A stretch of DNA of 60,538 nt from an uncultured Cellvibrio sp. (GTDB lineage: Bacteria; Pseudomonadota; Gammaproteobacteria; Pseudomonadales; Cellvibrionaceae). Both the position numbers and the translations under genes were made by a program. The notes under the pieces are model-generated. The model saw only the letters and a list, made by a program, of their open reading frames with translations. It had not been told where the DNA came from and ran no database searches. This document shows, in pieces, positions 45,281 through 53,823 of the stretch. Location of the stretch: NCBI GenBank assembly GCA_946481095.1, contig CAMLML010000021.1:1-60538 (forward strand). Reading direction: 5' to 3'. Numbering within the stretch: the first letter of the stretch is position 1; every line of letters starts with the position of its first letter.

Positions 45281-45580
45281 ATGAAATTTCTTTGCCTTGA
45301 TATCCCGCAACCTGACGTAACTATGGATCAGTATCAACCTCATATGAAGGACGAAGCCCGTCATGGGTGGCAACTCTATAAAAGTGGTGTCATTCGGGAC
45401 ATTTATTTTCGTCAGGATCGCCCCGGTGTTGCCATTATTGCCGAAGCTGATTCAGTTGAAGCAGCAAAAAAAGCTTTGGCTGCATTCCCCCTGGCCAAGG
45501 CTGGGCTTATCGGCTGGGATGTAATCCCTTTAGGTCCCTTTACCAACTGGGAAATTCTCTTCGCTCCCGGCAACGCTTGA
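45281..45580 (+). CDS. muconolactone isomerase-like / YCII-fold small protein
   Basis: 99 residues. The order of segments (HMKDEARHGWQLYKSGVIRDIYFRQDRPGVAIIAEADSVEAAKKALAAFPLAKAGLIGWDVIPLGPF) matches the ferredoxin-like dimeric barrel of the muconolactone delta-isomerase family, with the typical GVxRxxYFRxD-x-PG and GLI-x-x-x-x-x-P-LGPF features. Members outside the catechol pathway have unknown substrates. First gene after the LysR-bound intergenic region, with GGAG before the ATG. Confidence 0.8.
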   Translation: MKFLCLDIPQPDVTMDQYQPHMKDEARHGWQLYKSGVIRDIYFRQDRPGVAIIAEADSVEAAKKALAAFPLAKAGLIGWDVIPLGPFTNWEILFAPGNA

Positions 45581-45691
45581 TTTGCCCAACCTGGTTTCAA
45601 TAAACGATATGAATCCAAATTCCCGGGGGCTTGGATAGCTGCACTGCGCGCTCAGGGTTTGGTACTTATTTTCCAACTTGGAGTCCTTGTT

Positions 45692-46621
45692 ATGCCTAAG
45701 ACGGTTTCCTTTTTTAACAGAAATATTATGATTTCTGCGCACCTTCATCTGCCCGAGGGATTTCAGAGTAATAAAAAGTATCCTGCACTGGTAGGGATAC
45801 ACCCGGCCGGAGGTGTGAAAGAACAAACAATAGGCCTTTATGCCAGTAAGCTGGCTGAGCATGGATTTGTTGTAGTCGTATACGACTCATCCTACCAGGG
45901 TGAAAGTGGCGGTGAGCCACGCCTTCTTGAAGACCCTTCAGTACGAGTAGAGGACGCCCGCTGCGCAGCAGATTTTCTCGCAACACTTCCTTATGTTGAT
46001 CTTGACCAAATGGGCGTGTTTGGTGTTTGTGCTGGAGGAGGTTATGCAATCGCCGCAGCGCAAACCGAACGCCGTTTTAAGGTGGTTGCCGGAATCAGCG
46101 CAACCCCCATGGGAGAGGCGGCAAGAAGTTTTTTTGGTAAACAAATCCCTGATTCTGAACTTATCAAAACGCTTGGATCTGCATCCATACAGCGAAGCAT
46201 GGAGGCAAATGGAGCTCAAGCTGCTTATGTTCCCTTTGTCCCGGAGCGCTTGGAAGACATTAACGAAAACACCCCAACAATGCTCCGTGAAGGTTACGAG
46301 TACTACAGAACTGCTCGCGGTCAACACCCCAATGCTAAAGGACGTTTTCTGCTCACCAGTCTGGACAAAATGCTGGCGTTCTCGTGCTTTAACTTAATCC
46401 CGATCTTTCTGACTCAACCCATGTTGTTAATCGCTGGCAGTAATGCCGACACCAAGGTCTACAGTGACCAGGCCTATACCTTATCCAGGGGGCCGAAGGA
46501 ACTCTTTGAAATCGAGGGTGCTACACACATTGCCTTATATGACCAACCCGGGTACGTGAATCAAGCCGTAACGAAACTCGTAACGTTCTTTAAAGCACAC
46601 CTCAATACCGCTGCAAATTAA
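45692..46621 (+). CDS. alpha/beta hydrolase with predicted Cys nucleophile
   Basis: 309 residues from an ATG with GGAG eight bases upstream. The fold is that of DLH-like/YcjY-type hydrolases: HPAGGVKEQT forms the oxyanion loop, GVFGVCAGGGYA holds the nucleophile elbow (a cysteine where serine is usual), and EGATHIALYDQP supplies the histidine. The late acidic residue is in LIAGSNADTKVY. The substrate is unknown; esters or lactones are likely. An in-frame upstream TTG is less likely. Confidence 0.82.
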   Translation: MPKTVSFFNRNIMISAHLHLPEGFQSNKKYPALVGIHPAGGVKEQTIGLYASKLAEHGFVVVVYDSSYQGESGGEPRLLEDPSVRVEDARCAADFLATLPYVDLDQMGVFGVCAGGGYAIAAAQTERRFKVVAGISATPMGEAARSFFGKQIPDSELIKTLGSASIQRSMEANGAQAAYVPFVPERLEDINENTPTMLREGYEYYRTARGQHPNAKGRFLLTSLDKMLAFSCFNLIPIFLTQPMLLIAGSNADTKVYSDQAYTLSRGPKELFEIEGATHIALYDQPGYVNQAVTKLVTFFKAHLNTAAN

Positions 46622-46637
46622 TAGAGGAATTACGTCT

Positions 46638-47333
46638 ATGAAAAAACAAACATCTGAACTCAAGCCGGTTCTTTTTGTAGTTACCAGTTGTGCGGTGAAG
46701 GGTGACACAGGTATCCCCACTGGTTACAACCTGGCCGAAGTGACACATCCATTGGAAAAGCTGATAGATGCAGGTATAGCTGTGGAGTTTGCGTCTATCA
46801 AGGGTGGAGATGCTCCGCTGGATGGATTGGAAGATATGAATGACCCTGTTATCGCCCGCTTTTGGGCCGATGCGGATTTTCGTCATGAGATTGCCAATAC
46901 CCAATGTATTGACGACATTGACCCTTCACATTACTCGGCCATCTTTTTTGCCGGTGGTCACGGCACTATGTGGGATTTCCCTGATAACGCCTCAGTGCAA
47001 AAGGCGATTCGTGATATCGATGCTGCCGGAGGTATTGTATCGGCGGTATGTCATGGTCCTGCAGCTTTGGTGAACGCGATCCGCTCTGACGGCCGTCTGC
47101 TGATCGAGGGTAAAAAGGTCGCCGCATTTACTGATAGCGAAGAAGAAGAGGTGCAATCCACACATGTAGTGCCTTTTTTGCTTGCTTCCACTCTTAATGA
47201 ACGCGGTGCGCAACATCAGAATGCCGCTAACTGGGCCAACAATGTAGTAGTGGATGGGCGCCTTATCACTGGTCAGAACCCGCAGTCAGCTGCGAGTCTT
47301 GGCGAAAAGTTACGTGACGCCTTACTTTCTTAA
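46638..47333 (+). CDS. DJ-1/PfpI family (class I glutamine amidotransferase-like) protein
   Basis: 231 residues. The DJ-1/Hsp31-like catalytic elements are Glu34 in NLAEVTHP, Cys138 with His139 in SAVCHGPAAL, and FAGGHGTMWDFPDN. Family members act as glyoxalase III, protein deglycase or chaperone, or hydrate isonitriles. This one is close to the Hsp31-type. It lies 16 bases after the hydrolase gene. A role against reactive carbonyls would suit the neighbours but is inferred. Confidence 0.9.
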   Translation: MKKQTSELKPVLFVVTSCAVKGDTGIPTGYNLAEVTHPLEKLIDAGIAVEFASIKGGDAPLDGLEDMNDPVIARFWADADFRHEIANTQCIDDIDPSHYSAIFFAGGHGTMWDFPDNASVQKAIRDIDAAGGIVSAVCHGPAALVNAIRSDGRLLIEGKKVAAFTDSEEEEVQSTHVVPFLLASTLNERGAQHQNAANWANNVVVDGRLITGQNPQSAASLGEKLRDALLS

Positions 47334-47338
47334 TCATT

Positions 47339-48472
47339 ATGGCGAGCCGCAGACAGCTTCTCAAAATCGCAACAAGCCTTTGTACTTTGCCTTTAGTTGG
47401 TTGTTCGTCCAGGCTCAGACCCAGGCAGAGTACTGGCACAATGAAACTAATCTGTGTTGAGGAACATATCCTTGATCCCGCCATAAGTGCTGCCACACGT
47501 GAGTTGGTTGCGTCTGAAGCGCCTTTCCTGTCCGGGTGGGGAAGTCGCTTTGTGGACGGTCAGCATGTTACTGACTCCACGCGCCCACATGTAATTGCAC
47601 CAAGCGAATCTACACGAAAATGTTTGGACATGGGGGTCGCACGCCTGGCCGATATGGACGAGGCCCGCATCGACATGCAAGTGCTTTCCTACGGTGGATT
47701 TCCACAGCTGCTTTCCAACGAAAAGGCCATTGACCTTAACCGCGCCGCCAACGACAGATTGGCTGAGGCAATTCAGGCAAATCCCACACGCTTTGCAGGT
47801 TTTGCGACCTTGCCATGGCAGGTACCCGAAGTGGCATCACTCGAACTGGAGCGCGCGGTGAAAGAACTGGGACTCAAGGGCGTATTGATCAACGGCAGAC
47901 CGGGTGAAACATTTTTGGATGATCCGTTTTACACACCTGTTCTGGCGTCTCTTAATGAGCTGAAAGTGCCTCTGTATGTTCACCCGGGCTTAACGTTACC
48001 CGCCGTGCAAGAGCCGTATTATGGAGGCTTTGATCGTGAGCTCAGTGCACGCTTGTCCATGTTTGCCTGGGGTTGGCATAACGAAGCGGGTATTCAAGTT
48101 GTGCGCATGTTGCTTGCGGGGGTATTTGACCGTTTCCCGGATCTGCAAGTGATCAGTGGACACTGGGGAGAGATGGTGCCCTTTTACCTGCAGAGGCTCG
48201 AGGATTCAATTCCACGGGAGGCTTCAGGACTCAAACGCCCAATCGTACAGACTTACCGCGAGCATGTTTACGTTTCTCCAAGTGGCATGCTGACACTGCC
48301 ACACTTCCAATTCATCTATTCCTTAATGGGCGCCGAGCGCATTCTGTACTCGATTGATTATCCCTACCAGAGCCTGGATGGAGCACGAGCCTTTATTGAA
48401 AACTTGCCTATCAGTGATACCGGGAAGGCACTTATTGCTTACGGCAACGCAGAACGATTGCTAAAACTATGA
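47339..48472 (+). CDS. amidohydrolase-2 family protein (decarboxylase-like) with possible Tat lipoprotein signal
   Basis: 377 residues from an ATG five bases after the previous stop. The first 24 residues, with SRRQLLK then a hydrophobic run and LVGCSS, look like a twin-arginine signal with a lipobox, so the protein may be an exported lipoprotein. The catalytic domain starts at ICVEEH, the metal-binding form found in gamma-resorcylate/ACMSD-type decarboxylases. It continues with [20 protein letters not shown] and SIDYPYQS. An ATG at residue 35 would give a cytosolic enzyme instead. Substrate unknown, probably an aromatic or enol acid. Confidence 0.83.
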   Translation: MASRRQLLKIATSLCTLPLVGCSSRLRPRQSTGTMKLICVEEHILDPAISAATRELVASEAPFLSGWGSRFVDGQHVTDSTRPHVIAPSESTRKCLDMGVARLADMDEARIDMQVLSYGGFPQLLSNEKAIDLNRAANDRLAEAIQANPTRFAGFATLPWQVPEVASLELERAVKELGLKGVLINGRPGETFLDDPFYTPVLASLNELKVPLYVHPGLTLPAVQEPYYGGFDRELSARLSMFAWGWHNEAGIQVVRMLLAGVFDRFPDLQVISGHWGEMVPFYLQRLEDSIPREASGLKRPIVQTYREHVYVSPSGMLTLPHFQFIYSLMGAERILYSIDYPYQSLDGARAFIENLPISDTGKALIAYGNAERLLKL

Positions 48473-48491
48473 GACAAACGGAGGAAAAACC

Positions 48492-49232
48492 ATGACACGA
48501 AATATCGAAAACAAGATTGTCGTAATAACCGGCGGTAGCAGTGGGTTAGGGGCGGAGACAGCTCGCCATCTGGTTAAAGCCGGTGCCAAAGTTGTGCTCG
48601 GTGCTCGACGGCTGGATCGTCTAAAAGCACTGGCTCAGGAATTGGGTATGAGGGACGAAGCCATAATGCAAACCGACGTTACAGAGCTCTCACAAGTGCA
48701 AGCGTTGGTGAATCGAGCTATAGAAGTTTATGGTCGCATTGATGTCATGTTGAATAACGCTGGAGTCATGCCTTTGGCTCCATTGGAAATGCTACGTGTA
48801 GATGAATGGCATCAGACTATTGATGTGAACATCAAGGGTGTTCTTCACGGCATTGCTGCCGCATTGCCACAGATGAAAGTGCAGAAAAGTGGACAGTTCA
48901 TCAATGTTTCCTCCGTTGCCGGTCACCTTGTAAGTGCAGGCGGTGTTGTTTACTGCGCCAGTAAATTTGCCGTTCGCGCTATATCTGAAGGATTACGCAA
49001 GGAAATCAAACCCTACAATATTCGCTCAACCATTCTCTCACCAGGCGCCGTGGACACCGAATTGCCCGCCTCAACCAAAGCTGAAGGTATGGCAACGGTG
49101 ATGCAGTCATTTTATGAGCAAAATGCTATTCCTGCCGACAGCTTCGCACGTTGTGTGTTATTCGCCATCAGCCAACCGGAGGACGTTGATATCAACGAAA
49201 TTCTTTTCCGTCCGACTCGACAGGAGTTTTGA
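48492..49232 (+). CDS. short-chain dehydrogenase/reductase
   Basis: 246 residues with a GGAGG ribosome site. The NAD(P) motif TGGSSGLG is at 13-20, NNAG at 88-91, and the catalytic Ser140/141, Tyr154 and Lys158 are present (YCASK). Arg39/Arg40 after the second strand favour NADP. A classical SDR of unknown substrate, lying between the amidohydrolase and the antiporter. Confidence 0.92.
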   Translation: MTRNIENKIVVITGGSSGLGAETARHLVKAGAKVVLGARRLDRLKALAQELGMRDEAIMQTDVTELSQVQALVNRAIEVYGRIDVMLNNAGVMPLAPLEMLRVDEWHQTIDVNIKGVLHGIAAALPQMKVQKSGQFINVSSVAGHLVSAGGVVYCASKFAVRAISEGLRKEIKPYNIRSTILSPGAVDTELPASTKAEGMATVMQSFYEQNAIPADSFARCVLFAISQPEDVDINEILFRPTRQEF

Positions 49233-49233
49233 T

Positions 49234-49278
49234 ATGCAAATGCGTGACAAGGATAAACTTCGGCTGATGGCAGGGTAA
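49234..49278 (+). CDS. 14-residue open frame upstream of the Kef-type gene (possible leader)
   Basis: ATG CAA ATG CGT... through TAA at 49276-49278, encoding MQMRDKDKLRLMAG. A strong AGGAG lies seven bases upstream. Its stop is five bases before the TTG start of the next gene, whose own AGGG lies inside this frame. It could couple or limit translation of the antiporter. No independent proof of expression. Confidence 0.35.
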   Translation: MQMRDKDKLRLMAG

Positions 49279-49282
49279 TCCG

Positions 49283-51142
49283 TTGGACGGCCTGCTCTTT
49301 TACACGTTTATATTCCTTTGCGCCGGTGTTATTGCAGTTCCTTTTGCTAAGCGCTTTGGGTTGGGTTCCGTACTCGGCTACCTGATTGCGGGTATGGTTA
49401 TCGGGCCACTGATCGGTTTGTTGGGAATTGAAACGCATAAACTCCAGGAATTCGCCGAGTTCGGTGTGGTCATGATGTTGTTTCTGGTGGGGTTGGAGCT
49501 GGAACCTCGCCAGTTATGGCAGATGCGGAACCGATTGTTGGGCCTTGGTGGGCTTCAGGTGGCAGGAACAACCTTGGCTATCTGGCTGATTGCCTGGTTG
49601 TGTGGAACCACTTGGGCGATAGGATTGGCTATAGGGTTGATTGCTACCGGTTCATCAACAGCCATCGTATTACAGACACTCAGCGAAAAAGGACTTTTGA
49701 AAAGTGATGGAGGTAAAGCCAGCTTCGCCGTGCTCTTGTTTCAGGATATTTCCGTCATCCCGATACTTGCCTTGTTACCCTTGCTATCCAGCCCGGATAT
49801 CGTAACTGCCTTGACTTCCGACTCAGTACACGCGCCGGAACACAGTGGTTTCCTGACAGGTCTTCCCGGCTGGGCCAGCGCAATCATCACACTGGGTTCG
49901 GTGGCACTTGTGACTATGGGTGGACACTACCTGGCCAAGCCATTGTTTCGTTTTGTCGCTTCAGCACAACTAAGGGAAGTCTTTACAGCTACAGCCTTGC
50001 TACTGGTGGTCGGGATTGCCCTATTGATGGACGTAGCAGGATTATCCCCGGCACTTGGCACCTTCCTCGCGGGTATGGTGCTTGCCAACAGTGAATTCCG
50101 CCATGAACTCGAAAGCGATATTCAGCCATTCAAAGGGCTGCTGCTGGGATTATTCTTCATTACAGTCGGTGCGAGTATAGACTTTCACTATTTCGCGGGA
50201 CATTGGTTACTCATCACTACTCTCACCCTGCTGCTCATGAGCGTCAAGGCAGTGATCCTTTGGGTAATCGGTTCACTATTTCGACTTCGCGGTACAGATC
50301 GTTGGCTGTTTGCACTGGGTTTGGCCCAGGTAGGTGAGTTTGCTTTTGTACTACTATCTCTGGCAGTGCAAAACACTGTCATACCTGAATCGTTAAGCAA
50401 GATTCTGTTGTTAGTTGTGGCACTTTCCATGTTGCTGACGCCATTACTTTTTATCCTGTTCGAACGCGTGATCATTCCCTATATGGTCCAATCACAATCA
50501 AAGAGAGCGGATGAAATTGATATTAAAGGCGCCGCAATAATTGTCGGCATCGGACGCTTCGGTCAAGTAGTCAATCGTATCTTGCGCGCCAATGGGTATG
50601 AGACGGTGGTGCTTGATTTAAGCGCAGAGATGATTGACACCTTGACCAAGATTGGAATCAAAGCTTTTTTTGGCGACGGAGCAAGACCAGATCTTTTAAC
50701 GGCGGCGGGGTTAGCCGAGGCGCGTTTGCTTGTAGTGGCTATCGATAATCAGGAGCACACATTACAAATTGTGAAATACGCTAAAAGAGTTCGGCCTGAT
50801 TTGCATATCGTCGCACGTGCCTACGACAGAATTCATGTCTATAAACTTTACGATGCCGGTTGCGACGACATTATCCGTGAAACCTTCGATAGCTCGGTAC
50901 GAGCAGGCCGCTGCGCACTGGAAGCTTTGGGGATTCTTTCGGATGACGCAGAGGCAAGAGTGAAAGCTTTTGTGAAATTAGACCAACAATCCATGCGTAA
51001 GCTGGCTGAGGTTTATGATCCTGATATTCCGCCAGCGGAAAATCCTGCTTATATCGCGATGTTGAAGCAGGTGCGTGATGAAGAGGTGCAGATACTTCAA
51101 ATAGTAGGAAAAGGTCATCCTTCGCAGGAGACCATTGGGTAA
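49283..51142 (+). CDS. Kef-type K+/H+ antiporter with RCK (TrkA-N) domain
   Basis: 619 residues from a TTG start. The CPA2 antiporter domain has about 12 helices, with GYLIAGMVIGP, FLVGLELEPRQLW and the LATGSSTAIVLQ-type segment. A C-terminal NAD-binding RCK domain begins about 413 (IIVGIGRFGQVVNRILRANGYETVVLD). KefB/KefC homologues release K+ and acidify the cytoplasm when glutathione adducts of electrophiles bind. Placement among putative aromatic or carbonyl enzymes fits electrophile protection. No KefF/KefG partner is adjacent. Confidence 0.92.
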   Translation: MDGLLFYTFIFLCAGVIAVPFAKRFGLGSVLGYLIAGMVIGPLIGLLGIETHKLQEFAEFGVVMMLFLVGLELEPRQLWQMRNRLLGLGGLQVAGTTLAIWLIAWLCGTTWAIGLAIGLIATGSSTAIVLQTLSEKGLLKSDGGKASFAVLLFQDISVIPILALLPLLSSPDIVTALTSDSVHAPEHSGFLTGLPGWASAIITLGSVALVTMGGHYLAKPLFRFVASAQLREVFTATALLLVVGIALLMDVAGLSPALGTFLAGMVLANSEFRHELESDIQPFKGLLLGLFFITVGASIDFHYFAGHWLLITTLTLLLMSVKAVILWVIGSLFRLRGTDRWLFALGLAQVGEFAFVLLSLAVQNTVIPESLSKILLLVVALSMLLTPLLFILFERVIIPYMVQSQSKRADEIDIKGAAIIVGIGRFGQVVNRILRANGYETVVLDLSAEMIDTLTKIGIKAFFGDGARPDLLTAAGLAEARLLVVAIDNQEHTLQIVKYAKRVRPDLHIVARAYDRIHVYKLYDAGCDDIIRETFDSSVRAGRCALEALGILSDDAEARVKAFVKLDQQSMRKLAEVYDPDIPPAENPAYIAMLKQVRDEEVQILQIVGKGHPSQETIG

Positions 51143-51174
51143 ACAGATTATTCTCCATAAGAGGAATTTCTATC

Positions 51175-52749
51175 ATGCCAACAATATGTTCACGTTTTTT
51201 GACCAGCTATCAAGCTTCTATTGCTTTCAAAAAGGCATTTTTCTGCTTTTTACGACCCCTCAATCTATTGGCTTTGTCCCTTGCGTTTATTGGAAACAGT
51301 TCGGCACAACAAGCTCAAGCAAATATTGAAGGAAATATGGAAACAACTCTGCAATCCAATTCATCCTTGCCCGGGAAAGTATCTGTTGTCCCATATGTAC
51401 GTTTGGCTGAACTCACAATCATGTCTACCCAAATCAGAAATTTTAAAACAGCTTCTATTACCAATATCAATAACACCCTGGATCAGGAAGAAGGCGTGCT
51501 GGAGTTTCATGCACTTATCAAGAAGGGTATCCCGGATCAAGTATTTGTCTTCGAGATTTATAAGGACAAAAAGGCCTACAAGACCCACATACGAAGTCAA
51601 CATTACAAACAATTCGGCAACGAAGTTGGTGCCATGATAAAAGCCAAAACCCTGCACGACACCATACCTGTGATATTGGGGAGAAAACCGCAGCTATCCA
51701 GCAATCCTCATGTGCGTATTGCCGAACTCGACATTCATCCAGCCTGGATTGATGCTTACATGGCTGCGGTGACTGAGGAAATCGAGGACTCAATTCGCTT
51801 GGAGCCAGGAGTACTTGCCATATATTCCGTCGCCTTAAAAGACAACCCCACACAGCTTCGTTTTCTGGAGTTTTATGCCAATGAGCAGGCTTACCTGCTA
51901 CACAGGGAATCGCCTCATTTTCAAAAGTATCTCGCTATCACTAAACCCATGATTAAATCACTGAAATTGTTTGAGGCGGAGGTGATCAAGCTGGGAGTAA
52001 AACAACCCGACCTTGAGATTACCCAGCCTCACATCGAAAGAAGACGTCTCTCGCCAAATGACGTACAACAGGTCGCCCCGGCACTGGAACATTACACACA
52101 AGAGAAGCTTTATGGTGAGGTATGGAAACACCCTGATCTCAGCCTTCGGGATCGCAGTATGGTTACCATTAGTGCAATGATCGCTCGCGGTCAGACCGGA
52201 GCTCTCCCGTATTATTTCGCTCAGGCTTTGGACAACGGTGTTAAACCAGGCGAGATATCGGAGATTATTGTCCATCTTGCCTATTACGCGGGTTGGGGTA
52301 ATGCCTTTGGTGCTATTGGTCCCGCGAAAGAGGTGTTTGCACAACGGGGAATAGGCCCTGATCAATTACCGGCGGCAAAAGTCGAACTGCTGCCGTTCAA
52401 TGAAGAAGCTGAAAAGCGGCGTGCAGCGAGTGTGGAGGCTAATTATGGTGCAATTGCCCCCGGTGTTGTGCAATACACCACCGATGCACTTTTTCTTGAT
52501 CTGTGGCGTCGGCCAGATCTGACTCCCCGAGATCGAAGTTTGGTGACAGTGAGTGCGCTTATTGCCAACGGACACTTATCCTCCGTTAGCTATCATTTAA
52601 ATCGTGCCATGGAAAATGGATTAACCAGAGAACAAACATCCGAGGTACTGACGCAATTGGCTTTTTACACAGGCTGGCCAAATGTCTTTGGGGTGCTTCC
52701 TGTAGTAAAGGAAGTCTTTAATAATCGGTCTGATGAAAAAGCAGAATAG
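51175..52749 (+). CDS. exported four-domain protein: two ABM domains and two carboxymuconolactone-decarboxylase domains
   Basis: 524 residues with AGAGGAA before the ATG. A signal peptide (about 30-45, LLALSLAFIGNSSAQQA) follows a basic N-terminus. Two antibiotic-biosynthesis-monooxygenase-like repeats follow: VRLAELTIMSTQIRNF with EGVLEFHALI, and VRIAELDIHPAWIDAY with PGVLAIYSVAL. Then two CMD repeats: KLYGEVWKHPDLSLRDRSMVTISAMIARG and LFLDLWRRPDLTPRDRSLVTVSALIANG, each ending near a YYAGWGNAFG- or FYTGWPNVFG-type loop. The CxxC of AhpD-type proteins is absent, so a disulfide peroxidase role is unlikely. Last gene of the LysR-linked run. Confidence 0.85.
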   Translation: MPTICSRFLTSYQASIAFKKAFFCFLRPLNLLALSLAFIGNSSAQQAQANIEGNMETTLQSNSSLPGKVSVVPYVRLAELTIMSTQIRNFKTASITNINNTLDQEEGVLEFHALIKKGIPDQVFVFEIYKDKKAYKTHIRSQHYKQFGNEVGAMIKAKTLHDTIPVILGRKPQLSSNPHVRIAELDIHPAWIDAYMAAVTEEIEDSIRLEPGVLAIYSVALKDNPTQLRFLEFYANEQAYLLHRESPHFQKYLAITKPMIKSLKLFEAEVIKLGVKQPDLEITQPHIERRRLSPNDVQQVAPALEHYTQEKLYGEVWKHPDLSLRDRSMVTISAMIARGQTGALPYYFAQALDNGVKPGEISEIIVHLAYYAGWGNAFGAIGPAKEVFAQRGIGPDQLPAAKVELLPFNEEAEKRRAASVEANYGAIAPGVVQYTTDALFLDLWRRPDLTPRDRSLVTVSALIANGHLSSVSYHLNRAMENGLTREQTSEVLTQLAFYTGWPNVFGVLPVVKEVFNNRSDEKAE

Positions 52750-52807
52750 TCTATAGATGCCCTCCATTTTCCTTCAAACAATAAAATATTTATACATTTT
52801 GTTTGCT

Positions 52808-52857
52808 TTGTACAATTTTTAGAGTATACCTATACAATATCGTAAATTTGTATAGGT
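52808..52857 (+). promoter_or_regulatory. promoter and long palindromic operator of the photolyase/CFA operon
   Basis: TTGTAC at 52808-52813 and TATACA at 52831-52836 form a promoter with a 17-base spacer. ACCTATACAA at 52828-52837 and TTGTATAGGT at 52848-52857 are perfect inverted repeats with a 10-base centre. They cover the -10 box, the start site and the ribosome site (AGG at 52854-52856). The TTGTA(C/T)A half-site recurs in the -35. This suits binding by the MerR protein two frames downstream. Confidence 0.65.
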
Positions 52858-52860
52858 TTA

Positions 52861-53823
52861 ATGATGAACAAAATTCCAGTGGGTGTTAGCCAGTGTCTTC
52901 TGGGTGAGAAGGTCAGATATGACGGGGGGCACAAGCACAATCGCTATTTGACCGAGGTGCTGGCGGATTATTTTGATTACCGGTCGGTTTGCCCGGAAGT
53001 GGCGATTGGTTTGGGCATCCCGCGTAAACCTATTCGTTTGGTATTTAAGGAAGGTGATACACGTGTTGTAGGCGTTGATAATCCTGAATTGGATGTGACC
53101 GATGCTTTGAAAGAGCAAGCAGAAATTGTCGCCAAACAAATGCCGGACATTTGCGGTTATGTGTTTATGCAAAACTCACCGAGTTGTGGTGTGTTTGGTA
53201 TGAAGCGTTATCGCGACAATGGATATCCGCAAGATAGCAAAGGGCGGGGTGCTTATGCCGAGCGCTTAATTGAGTTGATGCCTTTTTTGCCTGTCGAAGA
53301 AGCCGGGCGTTTGAATGATGCCGGGTTGCGTGAAAATTTTATCACGCGAGTGTTTGCTTTTGATGATTGGAAACGATCAGTCGAGCGTGAACTCAGCGCG
53401 AAAAAATTATTGGATTTTTATTCACGTTATAAATATCAGGTAATGGCGCACCATGTGCCCAGCTATTACACCATTGGCCGTTTTTTGGCGAATATGCGTG
53501 AACGGGATTTGCAAACAAGCTGCGATACATTTTTCAAACTTTTCATGCAGGCGCTTTCACATCAAGCGACGCGAAAAGGTAACACCAATGTGTTGATGCA
53601 TTTACGCGGCTATCTTAAAAAAGATATTTCCGGAATTGAAAAGCAGGAATTATCACATCTGATTGAATCCTATCATGCCGGTTTGGTGCCTTTGGTTGTA
53701 CCTCTTACATTGCTTAAACATCATTTATTAAAACTCGATAATCCTTATTTAAAAACACAAACTTTCTGGTCGCCACATCCGGAAAATTTGGGTTTACGTA
53801 ATCATATAGTGGCCAATATATGA
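52861..53823 (+). CDS. DUF523-DUF1722 fusion protein (TudS/YbgA-like)
   Basis: 320 residues; the second ATG at 52864 is better spaced from the AGG ribosome site. The N-terminal DUF523 domain has SQCLLGEKVRYDGGHK, VCPEVAIGLGIPR and NSPSCGV, giving conserved cysteines near 12, 44 and 109. DUF523 proteins of the TudS type bind a [4Fe-4S] cluster and remove sulfur from thiouracil. The C-terminal DUF1722 (YbgA) domain has YKYQVMAHHVPSYYTIGRFLA. The combined protein commonly precedes photolyase genes. Its role in this operon is not known. Confidence 0.88.
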   Translation: MMNKIPVGVSQCLLGEKVRYDGGHKHNRYLTEVLADYFDYRSVCPEVAIGLGIPRKPIRLVFKEGDTRVVGVDNPELDVTDALKEQAEIVAKQMPDICGYVFMQNSPSCGVFGMKRYRDNGYPQDSKGRGAYAERLIELMPFLPVEEAGRLNDAGLRENFITRVFAFDDWKRSVERELSAKKLLDFYSRYKYQVMAHHVPSYYTIGRFLANMRERDLQTSCDTFFKLFMQALSHQATRKGNTNVLMHLRGYLKKDISGIEKQELSHLIESYHAGLVPLVVPLTLLKHHLLKLDNPYLKTQTFWSPHPENLGLRNHIVANI

